64,000 bases of DNA from Bradyrhizobium sp. 170 (GCF_023101085.1 NZ_CP064703.1:6882001-6946000); one strand, 5' to 3'; counted from the first letter of the stretch, positions 17,398-25,999 are shown. The notes: generated by a model from the letters alone, not told the origin. Made by a program: numbers and translations.

Positions 17398-17604
17398 TCA
17401 CCGATCATGGTTTGGGACCCATTCCTCCGCGGTTGAGTCCCAATGATGGGTGTCGTCGAATTGTTTCCAGAGTTGCCGCCTTGATTTGCTTTCACCCTTC
17501 TGTCGTTTTGCATTCAGTGCGCTGAGTTGGACGACGAGCGCCCCAGCCATCATCACCCATTCGCGAGCGTTATATCGGGAGTTCCATTTGATTGTCGCGA
17601 GCAT
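17398..17604 (-). CDS. Hypothetical protein (68 aa)
   Basis: Starts MLATIKWNSRYNAREWVMMA and continues GALVVQLSALNAKRQKGESK. A near-perfect AAGGAGG ribosome site lies 6 bases before the ATG, which is the main support. There is one weakly hydrophobic segment (residues 16-30) and a basic middle; the C-terminus is rich in Trp, His and Asp. No family recognised. Confidence 0.55.
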   Translation of the reverse strand: MLATIKWNSRYNAREWVMMAGALVVQLSALNAKRQKGESKSRRQLWKQFDDTHHWDSTAEEWVPNHDR

Positions 17605-17783
17605 CGGATGCCTCCTTCAAAGTAAGAAAGCCTTCGCCATCTTAGCCCGGACCAAGAACACAGGGATGTAAAGTACTTCACAGTCAGCCAACATCTTCGA
17701 CATAGCCGCGCGCGATCCTATCAGGGGATGCGTCTGCGGGCTGGAGGGCTGAGGGTCCCAGATCATGTCCTCTCTAGCCACAA

Positions 17784-17843
17784 TGACCGGACATCGTCGG
17801 TGAGGTCGGGCAGGTCCGAAAAGTGCCAACAACGGAAGTGGCC
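17784..17843 (+). repeat. Dispersed repeat, partial copy R4
   Basis: Only the right half is present: GACCGGACATCGTCGGTGAG, GGTCCGAAAAGTGCCAACAA, CGGAAGTGGCC. It shows what follows GTGCCA in an uninterrupted copy. Confidence 0.6.
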
Positions 17844-18010
17844 ACCTCGCCGCTAACAAGCGGGCGATGCGCTTTTCTGGCCGACCCACGGCACGGTGAT
17901 ACCTCAGCCGTCGATAGTCATGTGATGTCCCGAATCCAGCCTCACTTGCGTCAAACTTCTTAACTTTACGCAGTCGGGAAAACTTGGCATCACACCGGTC
18001 CCGGCTCTCA

Positions 18011-20065
18011 ATGATAGACATTTTGCTGACGCGCGTTGCCGTCGCCACGAGCATCGTTGCGCTTGTGCTCGGATTCGCCAGTGTATTCTCGAGCATCGAG
18101 TTGGGCTCGGGCGGTGGTTCAGTGCTGAAGATAATTCTCGTCATTATCTTCAGCATTGCCTTGCTCAGCCTGTTTTATGGGAACGTCGTCTATCAGTTGA
18201 CGCGAATAGGCCAGCTCAAGCGTCATTCCAACGACCGCGACGATAATTCCAATCTTCAATCGTTCCACGAAGTCGATGGTAGCCCGACGGTCAGCATCCT
18301 CGTGCCATCGTATAAGGAACAAGTCCCGGTCGTGATGCAAACGATCATATCCGCAGCGCTGTCGGAATATCCTAATCGCAGGATCACCTTGCTTCTCGAC
18401 GACCCGCCGCTCTGTGTCGGAGCCGATTTACGAGCGCTTTCAGCGACGCGCGGGCTTGTCGTCGAACTGAACGAAATTTTCGCTGCAGCGGCAGATCGGT
18501 TTCGTATCGCGGAGCGCGACTATTTGGAACGCACCGCGTTGGGAATAGTGGCTATATCACGCGAACGGCAGGCCATCGGAGTTCTCTTCGACGATGCCGC
18601 GACGGTGGTGGAAGCCCTCGGAAGACGATACGCTGAACTTTCCCAACCAGCCTTCGCCCACGCCGATGAGCTGTTCGCGCGCGAAGTCATTGAGCGCCTC
18701 GTCCGAGAGCACCGCGGAACGGCGGCCCTCCTTCGGAACGGGAAGAGCATCGATGCGGCGCGACTGCAGCTGGAGTACCGACGTCTCGCGAAACTGTTTG
18801 CTGTGCCCATCGACATATTCGAGCGCAAGCGATTTGCTAATCTCTCGCATGCGCCAAACAAGGCAATGAACCTTAACAGCTATATCGGGCTGATCGGACG
18901 GACATTCCGCATTTCGAAAGGTGCCAACGGCGTTTCGCTGCTGCTGCAAACGCCCGCGGCCGAGGCAGAGGTCACCGTGCCTGATGCGGATTACATCATA
19001 ACTATTGATGCGGACAGCATCATTCTTCCTGACTACGTTCGCAAGCTCGTCGCAATCATGGAAGCCGACCGGCGCATGGCTATCGCGCAGACGCCCTATT
19101 CGGCTTATCCCGATGCGCCGACGGTGCTGGAACGAGTGGCGGGCGCCACCACCGATATCCAGTATCTGGTTCATCAGGGCTTCACGGCCTACAATGCCAC
19201 GTTCTGGGTCGGAGCGAACGCGGTTCTCCGCCGCCAAGCCTTGGACGAGATCAAAACGATGACAGAGGAGCGCGGTCATCCGATCCCGATCTTCATCCAG
19301 GATAAAACCCTCATTGAGGATACCGGATCGACTATTGATCTTGCGGCACGCGGTTGGCGTTTGCACAATCATCCGGAGCGCCTGGCGTTCAGCGCGACCC
19401 CGTCGGACTTCGGCGCTCTCGTAATCCAGCGCCGCCGGTGGGCCAACGGCGGGCTAATAATTTTCCCGCGCCTGCTCGAACTCTGGTCGGCAAGGCAGTC
19501 ACCGCGCGCCGGTTCACTCGAGACGATCATTAGATCACACTATTTGCTATCGCCGGCCTTGGCGAATGTGGGCTTGCTGCTGCTGCTGACTATTCCCTTT
19601 GGCAGCGAGTTCTCCAGCTTTTGGTTCCCCGTCGCAGCCGCTCCATATTATTTGCTGTACGGTCAGGATCTAACAAGGACGGGCTACAAATGGCGTGATC
19701 TGCTGCGGGTCTATGCGCTCACACTGCTGCTTGTTCCCGTTAACCTTGCCGGCGTCTATCGTTCGCTGGAGCAGATGATCACAGGCCGCAAGAGCCCGTT
19801 TGCTCGCACACCGAAGATCGAAGACCGCACAGCCGCGCCAGCATCTCATCTGCTTGCGCTGTGTGCCCTTACAGCGGCCGCCATCTTTTCCGCCGGCGCG
19901 AACCTGTGGTCTGGCAACCTGTTGTTCTTCGGCTTTTGCTCGATCAACGCGGGCTTCTTCCTCTACGGTTTCCTAAGCCTGATCGGGTGGCGAGAGGCCG
20001 TTGTCGACATCGCAGCGGGCTTTGCCTTGCGTAGTTCAGGTAGAATGGCATCGGCGCCGACATGA
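18011..20065 (+). CDS. Membrane glycosyltransferase, family GT2
   Basis: 684 residues from MIDILLTRVAVATSIVALVL. Two N-terminal membrane helices are followed by a GT2 domain and C-terminal membrane segments (LANVGLLLLLTIPFGSEFSS, DLLRVYALTLLLVPVNLAGV and two more). Catalytic motifs: VSILVPSYKEQVPVV (~95), TIDADSIILPDY (DxD, ~332), LIEDTGSTIDLAARGW (general-base Asp, ~435) and VIQRRRWANGG (Q-x-x-RW, ~472). These define a processive-type synthase adding sugars from a UDP-sugar. About 240 residues separate the first motif from DxD, longer than usual, so an inserted helical region is likely (residues ~150-290). The downstream BcsS-like gene begins 45 bases later, suggesting an operon for an exopolysaccharide. 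Confidence 0.85.
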   Translation: MIDILLTRVAVATSIVALVLGFASVFSSIELGSGGGSVLKIILVIIFSIALLSLFYGNVVYQLTRIGQLKRHSNDRDDNSNLQSFHEVDGSPTVSILVPSYKEQVPVVMQTIISAALSEYPNRRITLLLDDPPLCVGADLRALSATRGLVVELNEIFAAAADRFRIAERDYLERTALGIVAISRERQAIGVLFDDAATVVEALGRRYAELSQPAFAHADELFAREVIERLVREHRGTAALLRNGKSIDAARLQLEYRRLAKLFAVPIDIFERKRFANLSHAPNKAMNLNSYIGLIGRTFRISKGANGVSLLLQTPAAEAEVTVPDADYIITIDADSIILPDYVRKLVAIMEADRRMAIAQTPYSAYPDAPTVLERVAGATTDIQYLVHQGFTAYNATFWVGANAVLRRQALDEIKTMTEERGHPIPIFIQDKTLIEDTGSTIDLAARGWRLHNHPERLAFSATPSDFGALVIQRRRWANGGLIIFPRLLELWSARQSPRAGSLETIIRSHYLLSPALANVGLLLLLTIPFGSEFSSFWFPVAAAPYYLLYGQDLTRTGYKWRDLLRVYALTLLLVPVNLAGVYRSLEQMITGRKSPFARTPKIEDRTAAPASHLLALCALTAAAIFSAGANLWSGNLLFFGFCSINAGFFLYGFLSLIGWREAVVDIAAGFALRSSGRMASAPT

Positions 20066-20110
20066 CAGGACAACTCGCTAAAGCGTCAACGCTGTAGGAA
20101 CAATATCCGA

Positions 20111-20866
20111 ATGCTTCGGCGGACGACCATGTTACGTTGCGAGAGGTCTCTGCTTGAGACGGTCGCCGTGAATTGGCTCGCAGGCCTGGCTGCACTGGTC
20201 GCGGTGAACCTCGCCACTGCCAACGCAGAAGAGCCGCCTCGATTGTCGCTCCAAAGCACCAGCGATTTTGCTTCTTACGGGGCTTTCTATACGGACCTGA
20301 CCGCGAGTTACTCTCCTTTCGGAAGCCTATGGGAGCAAGGCTGGCGCGTCCAAGGAATCGCATCCGCGCGGCGCTATAGCTTCATCGACTCCGGCACGAA
20401 ACGCATCGGCCTGGATACGACACTTGACGGCTTGGTGGGGTATCAATTCATCTCAAATGGCTGGTCATGGCTTCTTGCCGCGGGCCCATCGATGGTGAAC
20501 GCCCACGTATATGCAGCGCCTGGTCTGTTGCCATCCAATACGACGCTATTCGGCATCAAGGCATTGACGTCGATTTACGGCAATCCGACTAGCAACACGA
20601 TGCTCTACGCCCAGGCGCACTACAATACTGGGTCAGAGTTCTTCTACGTGCAGGGCAAGACGGGTATCGCCATCGCACAAAACCTGTTCGTTGGACCCGA
20701 GGCGGCTTTCTCGGGCAGCTGGACCTATGACCAGGTCCGCGTCGGGGCTCACATTACGGGCTTCAACGTTTTGGGCATGCAGTCCGGCGTGTCGCTGGGT
20801 TTTGTCCGTGACTCCACGTACGGAACGGGATTCTATACCGGGCTCAATCTTCAGGCCAATTTCTGA
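20111..20866 (+). CDS. BcsS-like cellulose-biosynthesis outer-membrane protein
   Basis: 251 residues with an N-terminal signal peptide (NWLAGLAALVAVNLATANAE) followed by beta-rich sequence: GWRVQGIASARRYSFIDSG, LDGLVGYQFISNGWSWLLAA, SNTTLFGIKALTSIYGNPTS. It ends in an aromatic beta-strand (FYTGLNLQANF), typical of a small beta-barrel. This matches the BcsS family often found near bacterial cellulose synthase genes in alphaproteobacteria. Either ATG at 20111 or 20129 could start it. The neighbour GT2 enzyme lacks the PilZ domain of BcsA, so the polymer need not be cellulose. Confidence 0.7.
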   Translation: MLRRTTMLRCERSLLETVAVNWLAGLAALVAVNLATANAEEPPRLSLQSTSDFASYGAFYTDLTASYSPFGSLWEQGWRVQGIASARRYSFIDSGTKRIGLDTTLDGLVGYQFISNGWSWLLAAGPSMVNAHVYAAPGLLPSNTTLFGIKALTSIYGNPTSNTMLYAQAHYNTGSEFFYVQGKTGIAIAQNLFVGPEAAFSGSWTYDQVRVGAHITGFNVLGMQSGVSLGFVRDSTYGTGFYTGLNLQANF

Positions 20867-21080
20867 TTGTCCGGCGTCTTACAGGCAGCGTGGCCAGGCA
20901 AGGCCTGCTGCCAGCAGTAGTTTCAGATCCGAATTCCCTGGACGAGCTATCTGTTCAGGTCCTTCGGAGAAGGATATCCGAAAAGACGCTACCAAGGTCC
21001 GCTAATGGGATGGTCCGGCCGTGCTCCTGCCCCGCCAGCAAGCGAAGCTGGCAAGGGGCGCCAAAGACAAGGAGCACGCC

Positions 21081-22145
21081 ATGTCTCAGACAGCCAATAC
21101 CGCGATCGCCGTGATCGGCATCGATATCGGCAAGAACTCGTTCCACGTCGTGGGCCACGATGCGCGCGGCGCCATCGTGCTGCGGCAAAAATGGTCGCGT
21201 GGCCAAGTGGAAGCGCGGCTCGCCAATATACCGCCTTGCCTGATCGGCATGGAAGCCTGCGTCGGCGCACATCACCTGAGCCGCAAACTCGCATCGCTGG
21301 GTCACGATGCCAGGTTGATGCCGGCCAAATATGTCCGCCCCTATAGCAAGGGACAGAAGAACGACTTCAATGATGCCGAAGCGATTGCCGAAGCCGTGCA
21401 GCGCCCGACGATGAAGTTCGTGGCGACCAAGACCGCGGAGCAACTTGATCTGCAGGCATTGCATCGGGTGCGCGAGCGGCTGGTCTCGCAACGCACCGGC
21501 ATCATCAACCAGATTCGCGCCTTCATGCTGGAACGCGGGATCGCCGTGCGCCAGGGTATCGGCTTCCTGCGCACGGAACTGCCCACCATCCTTGCAACGC
21601 GCACCGATGCCCTGTCGCCCCGCATGTTGCGTGTCATCGAGGAGTTGGCAGGAGACTGGCGCCGGCTAGATCAGCGCATCGATGGCCTAACCGGCGAGAT
21701 CGAAGCACTGGCCCGTCAAGATCAGGCATGTTCGCGCCTGATGACGGTGCCCGGCATTGGGCCGATCATTTCGAGCGCCATGGTGGCCGCGATCGGCACT
21801 GGAGACGTATTCTCCAAAGGCCGCGACTTCGGCGCCTGGCTCGGACTGGTACCCAAGCAGATCTCGACGGGAGACCGCACCATCCTCGGCAAAATCTCCA
21901 GACGCGGCAATCGCTACCTGCGCGTTCTGTTTGTGCAGGCGGCATGGGTTGTGCTGGTCAGGATAAAGAACTGGGAACGTTGCGGGCTCAAATCCTGGAT
22001 CGAAGCCGCCAAGAGGCGGTTGCACCACAACGTGCTCGCGATCGCGCTCGCCAACAAACTTGCCCGCATCGCCTGGGCGGTGCTGGCTAAGGGACGCGCC
22101 TTCGAGCTGACGAGGACCGATGATGCAAGCGTCCGACCCGCTTGA
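21081..22145 (+). CDS. IS110-family transposase
   Basis: 354 residues from MSQTANTAIAVIGIDIGKNS. The N-terminal DEDD (RuvC-like) domain shows GIDIGKNSFHVV, GMEACVGAHHLSRKL and KNDFNDAEAIAEAV. The C-terminal transposase-20 domain has LMTVPGIGPIISSAMVAAIG, FGAWLGLVPKQISTGDRTIL and GKISRRGNRYLRVLFVQAAW with the catalytic Ser region. An in-frame upstream start (21021) is less likely, as GGAGCACGCC precedes 21081. Intact. These enzymes are RNA-guided in families studied (bridge RNA), with the guide in a noncoding end. Here the long 3' end (22146-22584) is the larger noncoding part. Confidence 0.88.
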   Translation: MSQTANTAIAVIGIDIGKNSFHVVGHDARGAIVLRQKWSRGQVEARLANIPPCLIGMEACVGAHHLSRKLASLGHDARLMPAKYVRPYSKGQKNDFNDAEAIAEAVQRPTMKFVATKTAEQLDLQALHRVRERLVSQRTGIINQIRAFMLERGIAVRQGIGFLRTELPTILATRTDALSPRMLRVIEELAGDWRRLDQRIDGLTGEIEALARQDQACSRLMTVPGIGPIISSAMVAAIGTGDVFSKGRDFGAWLGLVPKQISTGDRTILGKISRRGNRYLRVLFVQAAWVVLVRIKNWERCGLKSWIEAAKRRLHHNVLAIALANKLARIAWAVLAKGRAFELTRTDDASVRPA

Positions 22146-22584
22146 TCCTCGCGCCGTGCTCGGCGCGGTCAAGGCGCAGCCTGGCAACGCCGGAGCCAGC
22201 CGCAAGCCAAGCGCGACGGCCGGCCTTGACCGCCCCTGCGCGCGACGCGATCGACGTTCTGCGGGCCGGGACGAAGGAACGGCCCTTGGCTCGAACAAAG
22301 GAACTGCGCGACATGAGGAGCAAGCGATGACGTAACCCTATCAACAATTTCCAGCCGAGGTCTGCGAGAAGATGAGACGAGATGGAGGTTCGGTCTTCCG
22401 AGCGCGTGCGAACACTGGTGACCCGAATGGCCCGATCGAGGCCTGTCCGCTAATGAGAACGCGCGCGCGCTGATACCCATGATGGCCCGGAGCACCACAC
22501 GCTCCAATCAGAGGCCGGATACATTGATGCAAGACCGCGGCCGCCAATTCGACGAAATCTTCTTGCAACGCGCGGCCGGACCAT
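22146..22584 (+). other. Long noncoding 3' end of the IS110 element
   Basis: About 440 bases with no convincing gene lie between the transposase stop and the right end. In IS110/IS1111 elements a noncoding end encodes the bridge RNA that pairs with target and donor DNA. Whether this one does is inference; I could not fold it. Confidence 0.4.
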
Positions 22585-22588
22585 ACAC

Positions 22589-22683
22589 GGGTCAATCGCG
22601 TCGTTTTGACGGTCGGCCAGCCACTTCCGGACCACCCCGATCAGCGGGCATTCGCAGGGTACGTCGGCACGTCTAACGTGCCA
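22589..22683 (+). repeat. Dispersed ~100-bp repeat, copy R5, abutting IS110
   Basis: GGGTCAATCGCGTCGTTTTG, CAGCCACTTCCGGACC, GCGGGCATTCGCAGGG and CACGTCTAACGTGCCA appear in the same order as in R1-R7. The IS110 right end touches its left edge. Confidence 0.7.
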
Positions 22684-22756
22684 AAAGCCGGCCGAAATAT
22701 CCGCGTGGCTGACCGAGAGTCTCGCAGATAGGCTTATAAGGAAGTCGAGGTGGCAA

Positions 22757-22867
22757 TCACGGAGCCACGACCCACCAATCTCGTATGGTTTGCTTGATGC
22801 GCTCAACCGTCTCCGGCCGAAGATCTATGGCGTCCTCATGGCATAGCCGTACCGCGTTGTTGAGCAT
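22757..22867 (-). CDS. Probable 36-residue protein
   Basis: The ATG at 22867-22865 opens MLNNAVRLCHEDAIDLRPET and then VERIKQTIRDWWVVAP before TGA. AGAGGA lies about 7 bases upstream. That ribosome site is inside a short hairpin (CCGATCC/GGATCGG, 22871-22892) that could limit translation. Composition is protein-like (an amphipathic helix with a Trp pair); function unknown. Confidence 0.5.
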   Translation of the reverse strand: MLNNAVRLCHEDAIDLRPETVERIKQTIRDWWVVAP

Positions 22868-22999
22868 TAACCGATCCTCTGCTTCGGATCGGTTCTAACA
22901 GCACGTCGGAAATGATTCGTCAGATCGTCGGTATCGGCAATTTCATTGGCGATTTGGCGCGCAACGGGATATTTATTGCCCCGGGCGGGACAACGAGTC

Positions 23000-23242
23000 A
23001 TGACCACCAAGGCGCGTGAGTTTATCGACTTTTGGATTGAGAGCAGCGTTCACGCCCGCGAACACTATGGCACGCCGGGGGCTGAACAACGCGTAGCTGA
23101 GTTAGTCCTCCGTCTCGTTGAAGCCGCCCGAGCGCAGGGCATATCCGAAAAGGCTATGACTGCCGAAGTGGGCAATGTGACCGAAAACGTTCGCGGCAAG
23201 CTAGCCGAAGCCAATCAAGCCGAGAAAGACCGGCCCGAGTGA
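23000..23242 (+). CDS. DUF768-like small protein
   Basis: 80 residues starting MTTKAREFIDFWIESSVHAR and containing ELVLRLVEAARAQGISEKAM. The F-x-x-FWI start and the short all-helical shape fit DUF768-type proteins of rhizobia, which have no known activity. The upstream extension of the frame (from 22946) lacks a ribosome site, so the ATG at 23000 is used. Confidence 0.6.
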   Translation: MTTKAREFIDFWIESSVHAREHYGTPGAEQRVAELVLRLVEAARAQGISEKAMTAEVGNVTENVRGKLAEANQAEKDRPE

Positions 23243-23427
23243 GCTTCGGAGTTACGACGGCCGCGGCAATGAATTTTCACGCAATAGGAACGTTCACCCC
23301 GCACGCTGATTGTGGAATTGTCCCTGCAGCATAATGGGACAACACTCACGAACTTAAACGGCCCGGGGGTGAAGGACAGCGGACCGTTTTTTATTTGGCA
23401 TTTTCCCGGTGCCAGGACGAGGTGCGT

Positions 23428-23772
23428 ATGTCGAACTTCGTGATCCTGTTGGTTGAGGATGATGCGTTCCAGCGCGAGGCACTGGCCGATCTTCTGAAGG
23501 ATGAAGGGTTCGAGGTGATCGAATGCACGACCGCTGAGGCTGGTGAGTTGATCATCACGTCAACTGGAACCGAATTGCAGGCGCTCATCACTGATCACAA
23601 CTTAGCGGGTGCAATGTCCGGTGCCCAGCTCGCCCAATTCGCCCGACGCCGACACCCGCATATGAACATTGTCATCATGTCCGGCACAGCCGTGAAGCCA
23701 ATGCCGGTCGATACGACGTACTTGCAAAAGCCTTTCGCTCCCGCGCGGCTGCTCGAAGCGGTTCGCGACTGA
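23428..23772 (+). CDS. Single-domain response regulator (CheY-like)
   Basis: 114 residues: ILLVEDDAFQREALADLLKD (acidic pair), ALITDHNLAGAMSGAQLAQF (phospho-acceptor Asp), IVIMSGTAV (Ser/Thr switch) and TTYLQKPFAPARLLEAV (Lys). All signalling residues are intact and there is no output domain. It acts probably as a phosphate relay or protein-binding switch. No kinase is nearby. A hairpin in the leader (CGGCCC..., 23360-23390) and a terminator after the gene (23776-23817) suggest a single-gene unit. Confidence 0.85.
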   Translation: MSNFVILLVEDDAFQREALADLLKDEGFEVIECTTAEAGELIITSTGTELQALITDHNLAGAMSGAQLAQFARRRHPHMNIVIMSGTAVKPMPVDTTYLQKPFAPARLLEAVRD

Positions 23773-23775
23773 AAA

Positions 23776-23817
23776 GCGTGGGGGCCCCGCTCCAGAGATC
23801 GCGAGCATACCCCACGC
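23776..23817. terminator. Convergent terminator hairpin
   Basis: GCGTGGGG (23776-23783) pairs with CCCCACGC (23810-23817) across a 26-base loop with A-run on the left and CTT on the right. It separates the response regulator from the converging DUF3606 gene. Confidence 0.5.
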
Positions 23818-23819
23818 CT

Positions 23820-23948
23820 TCAGTCCACCGCCAATTCCTTGCGGACAGCGGCGGCTGAATTTCCGACCTTTTCGACGGCCTTCTGTAATTCTTCCTTCGA
23901 GATGTTCAGGTGCTTCGTCCAGTAACGAACCTCATGGTTTTGGTTCAT
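23820..23948 (-). CDS. DUF3606-type small protein (42 aa)
   Basis: From the ATG at 23948-23946: MNQNHEVRYWTKHLNISKEE, LQKAVEKVGNSAAAVRKELA, VD. The YW-x-K-LNIS-EEL--A---VGNS----R-EL pattern matches DUF3606, short proteins found widely in rhizobia, often as stress-associated accessory genes. Soluble, probably a three-helix fold. Function unknown. Confidence 0.75.
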   Translation of the reverse strand: MNQNHEVRYWTKHLNISKEELQKAVEKVGNSAAAVRKELAVD

Positions 23949-23995
23949 ATTGATTTTGTTTCGGTCAGGCTGCTCCCTCGTCGTCAGGCTATCTG

Positions 23996-24202
23996 TCATC
24001 CGGCTTTCCTCGCTATCCGTCGCTTGGACACCCGATCTGGTCCGCGTAGATAGCGAAGCCCCTCAACTGCGAGCGCCTTCTCGTCCACGTCCATTCCAGC
24101 CAAATGGGCCGTCAGTCTTTGGCGTGTGGTTAGGGCCTGCGCAGGAGTGAGGTTCGCAATCATGGTGAACGCCTGCATTACCCGGTCGATAGCCGCTTGC
24201 AT
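23996..24202 (-). CDS. Hypothetical helical protein (68 aa)
   Basis: The ATG at 24202-24200 is preceded by GGGAGGA at good spacing. The product starts MQAAIDRVMQAFTMIANLTP and contains LTTRQRLTAHLAGMDVDEKA, then LAVEGLRYLRGPDRVSKRRI. All-helical, soluble, basic at the C-terminus. Divergent from the zinc-ribbon gene at 24282; the 80 bases between probably hold both promoters. No family recognised. Confidence 0.6.
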   Translation of the reverse strand: MQAAIDRVMQAFTMIANLTPAQALTTRQRLTAHLAGMDVDEKALAVEGLRYLRGPDRVSKRRIARKAG

Positions 24203-24281
24203 CTTGTTCCTCCCGTTGTGATGCCTAACTCTGGACCGAAACCAACGTTCCAATTTTTGGAACGTGCATGGGAGGACGTCC

Positions 24282-24434
24282 ATGGACCGGGTGACACGTT
24301 GTTTGCACTGCGGAAAACGTATGGTCCCCATACCCAGCGACACCGGGCGCACCGAGTTAAAGTGCCTGTTTTGCGATAGACTGGACCCAATGGAGACAAC
24401 GGCAAAGCAATGGGCGGACAGCCCGCTAGGCTAG
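24282..24434 (+). CDS. Small zinc-ribbon-like protein (50 aa)
   Basis: MDRVTRCLHCGKRMVPIPSD, then TGRTELKCLFCDRLDPMETT and AKQWADSPLG. Two Cys pairs (CLHC and CLFC) 22 residues apart form a likely zinc ribbon. GGAGGA lies 5 bases before the ATG. I recognise this as a recurrent small Bradyrhizobium protein. It ends one base before the converging ligase gene. Confidence 0.7.
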   Translation: MDRVTRCLHCGKRMVPIPSDTGRTELKCLFCDRLDPMETTAKQWADSPLG

Positions 24435-24435
24435 C

Positions 24436-25341
24436 CTATTTCCGAGAGAGCCCCTTAAAGGAGCTGGCCATTAAGAGGCCCTCGCTGGTGATGTCGCGGT
24501 ACTCGATATCGGCGACAAAAGTCGGCTCAACCCACGTAGCCTTGGGCTTCCGAATGGGTTTGGTGAGCTTTGATTTTGGACTGCCCACGGCATCAAGCTG
24601 CTTGCGGATTTGGCCAGATACCGTGCGGGACCAGCCGGTCCCGACCTTCCCCATGTAGACCAGCTCCTTGCCTTCCCGCTTGCCGAGATAGAGCGCGGCG
24701 ACACCGGTCGGATCCTTTATAAATCCAATGACGGGGAATTTCCCCTTCTGGACAGTCTTGATCTTGAGCCAGCTCTCACTGCGTTCTGACCGATACGGAG
24801 CATCCGCTCGTTTGGAGATAATGCCCTCCCAGTTGAGCTTGGCAGCGTGCTCAAACATCTCTTGCCTGTCACCGGTCAGATGTTCGGAGTAGAGAACCGG
24901 CAGTTCGACGTCATTTTCACCGAGCAGGTCGAGCAGCGCCTGCTTGCGCTCTATCTGTGGCAGCTTGCGGAGGTCCCCGTCGCGCCAGAGCAGGTCGAAA
25001 GCGTAATAGACCAAGCGGTCCTGTCTGCCCGCCGCTAACTCTGCCTGCAGTTCGGAAAAGTTCGTCCGGCCCTCATGCACGACGACCACCTCTCCGTCGA
25101 TGATGGCTTCGCCCGGGATGTCCAACGCACCAGCGATTGTCGAGAAGCGTTTGGTCCAGTCTAGCCCGTTGCGGGTGTAGACCTTCTTGCGTCCTCGATT
25201 GAGGTGCACCTGGACGCGGTAGCCGTCATATTTGATTTCGTGAAGCCATTGTTCGCCCTTTGGCGCCTTTGACTTCAAAGTTGCCAGCTGGGGCTTAATG
25301 AAGCCCGGCATCTGAATACGCTTGGCAAAAATTCGACTCAC
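24436..25341 (-). CDS. ligD: Stand-alone ATP-dependent DNA ligase, LigD type
   Basis: About 301 residues with a ligase catalytic domain: WLHEIKYDGYRVQVHLNRGR (active-site Lys in motif I), IIDGEVVVVHEGRTNFSELQ (motif III), LNWEGIISKRADAPYRSERS (motif IV), SWLKIKTVQKGKFPVIGFIK (motif V). An OB-fold end follows (YMGKVGTGWSRTVSGQIRKQ). The primase/polymerase and nuclease domains of full LigD are absent and no ku gene is in the window, so it is one of the extra ligases common in rhizobia that join non-homologous ends. The start may be GTG 25341 or ATG 25311 (MPGFIKPQLATL). Confidence 0.88.
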   Translation of the reverse strand: MSRIFAKRIQMPGFIKPQLATLKSKAPKGEQWLHEIKYDGYRVQVHLNRGRKKVYTRNGLDWTKRFSTIAGALDIPGEAIIDGEVVVVHEGRTNFSELQAELAAGRQDRLVYYAFDLLWRDGDLRKLPQIERKQALLDLLGENDVELPVLYSEHLTGDRQEMFEHAAKLNWEGIISKRADAPYRSERSESWLKIKTVQKGKFPVIGFIKDPTGVAALYLGKREGKELVYMGKVGTGWSRTVSGQIRKQLDAVGSPKSKLTKPIRKPKATWVEPTFVADIEYRDITSEGLLMASSFKGLSRK

Positions 25342-25347
25342 AAAAAA

Positions 25348-25368
25348 GCCCGCTGGAGCAAAGCGGGC
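25348..25368. terminator. Terminator-like hairpin upstream of the ligase gene
   Basis: GCCCGCT (25348-25354) pairs with AGCGGGC (25362-25368), with AAAAAA on the left and ATTTTT on the right, giving a bidirectional rho-independent signal. It sits only a few bases before the longest possible ligase start, which favours the downstream ATG (25311) and shields the ligase from upstream transcription. Confidence 0.65.
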
Positions 25369-25536
25369 ATTTTTGCTCAGTTTTCCCGAATCTCGAACAA
25401 TCAGGGGACGTGATTCATCTCGTCACTACTACTAGCTATCGACGCATCAAGGAAGCCCGTCGGCCCCGTCTTCACCACTCTGTCGAGGCTAACCGTGACG
25501 GCCTGACATGCGACACATCAAACAGCTGACGCACGG

Positions 25537-25893
25537 CTACCTGCGTGATTTTCGGCTTGTCTTCTTTGAGCGCTTCTTGGTAGCTTTTTTTGATGATCTC
25601 TTGGCGTTCTTCGAAACGGCCTTCTTTTCCTTCTTGGCTCGTTTCTTTGCAGCCTTTTTCGCCCGCTTCTGCGGAGTTTTTGTAGCCTGGGCAACTGCCT
25701 TCGCAGCCTTCTTTACCGGGGCGGACATTCGTTTGGCGACGGCCTTCTTGGCACGCTTTGCAACGGCCTTAACAGCCGTTTCGGCCAGCGTGCCTGCGGC
25801 CTGAGCAGCGAGATCCGTCATCTGGTCGACGATCGGTTTCCGCGGCTGCTCGGCTGCCTCGCTCTTCTCGGAGTCGCTTTTCTCGGTGTCCAT
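25537..25893 (-). CDS. Histone-H1-like Lys/Ala-rich DNA-binding protein
   Basis: 118 residues starting MDTEKSDSEKSEAAEQPRKP. Residues 25-50 form a helix, and the rest is an Ala/Lys/Arg tail with KKA and KRAKK repeats (KKAAKAVAQATKTPQKRAKK, then KRSSKKATKKRSKKTSRKSR). This composition is that of bacterial H1-like nucleoid proteins that bind DNA nonspecifically. AGGAG precedes the ATG. It lies near a DNA ligase, but on its own transcription unit. Confidence 0.75.
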   Translation of the reverse strand: MDTEKSDSEKSEAAEQPRKPIVDQMTDLAAQAAGTLAETAVKAVAKRAKKAVAKRMSAPVKKAAKAVAQATKTPQKRAKKAAKKRAKKEKKAVSKNAKRSSKKATKKRSKKTSRKSRR

Positions 25894-25999
25894 GATCACT
25901 CCTGCAGATGAGAGACAGGCCTTATCTTTGAGGCCCATCTCAGGCAGCCAGGTGCGCGGAGGTGCATGGTCTCCGACACCTGGCCCGAGAGGATGTCCT

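Larger units (their letters stand above)
21010..22584 (+). mobile_element. IS110-family insertion sequence (about 1.58 kb)
   Basis: Subterminal inverted repeats ATGGTCCGGCCGTGC (21010-21024) and, reversed at 22570-22584, ATGGTCCGGCCGCGC bracket an IS110 transposase gene. The left flank ends GGTCCGCTAATGGG and the right flank starts ACACGGGTCAATCGCG. Joined, these recreate the start of dispersed repeat R5, so the element sits at the GGGTCA point of that repeat. Exact ends are uncertain by a few bases. Confidence 0.7.
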
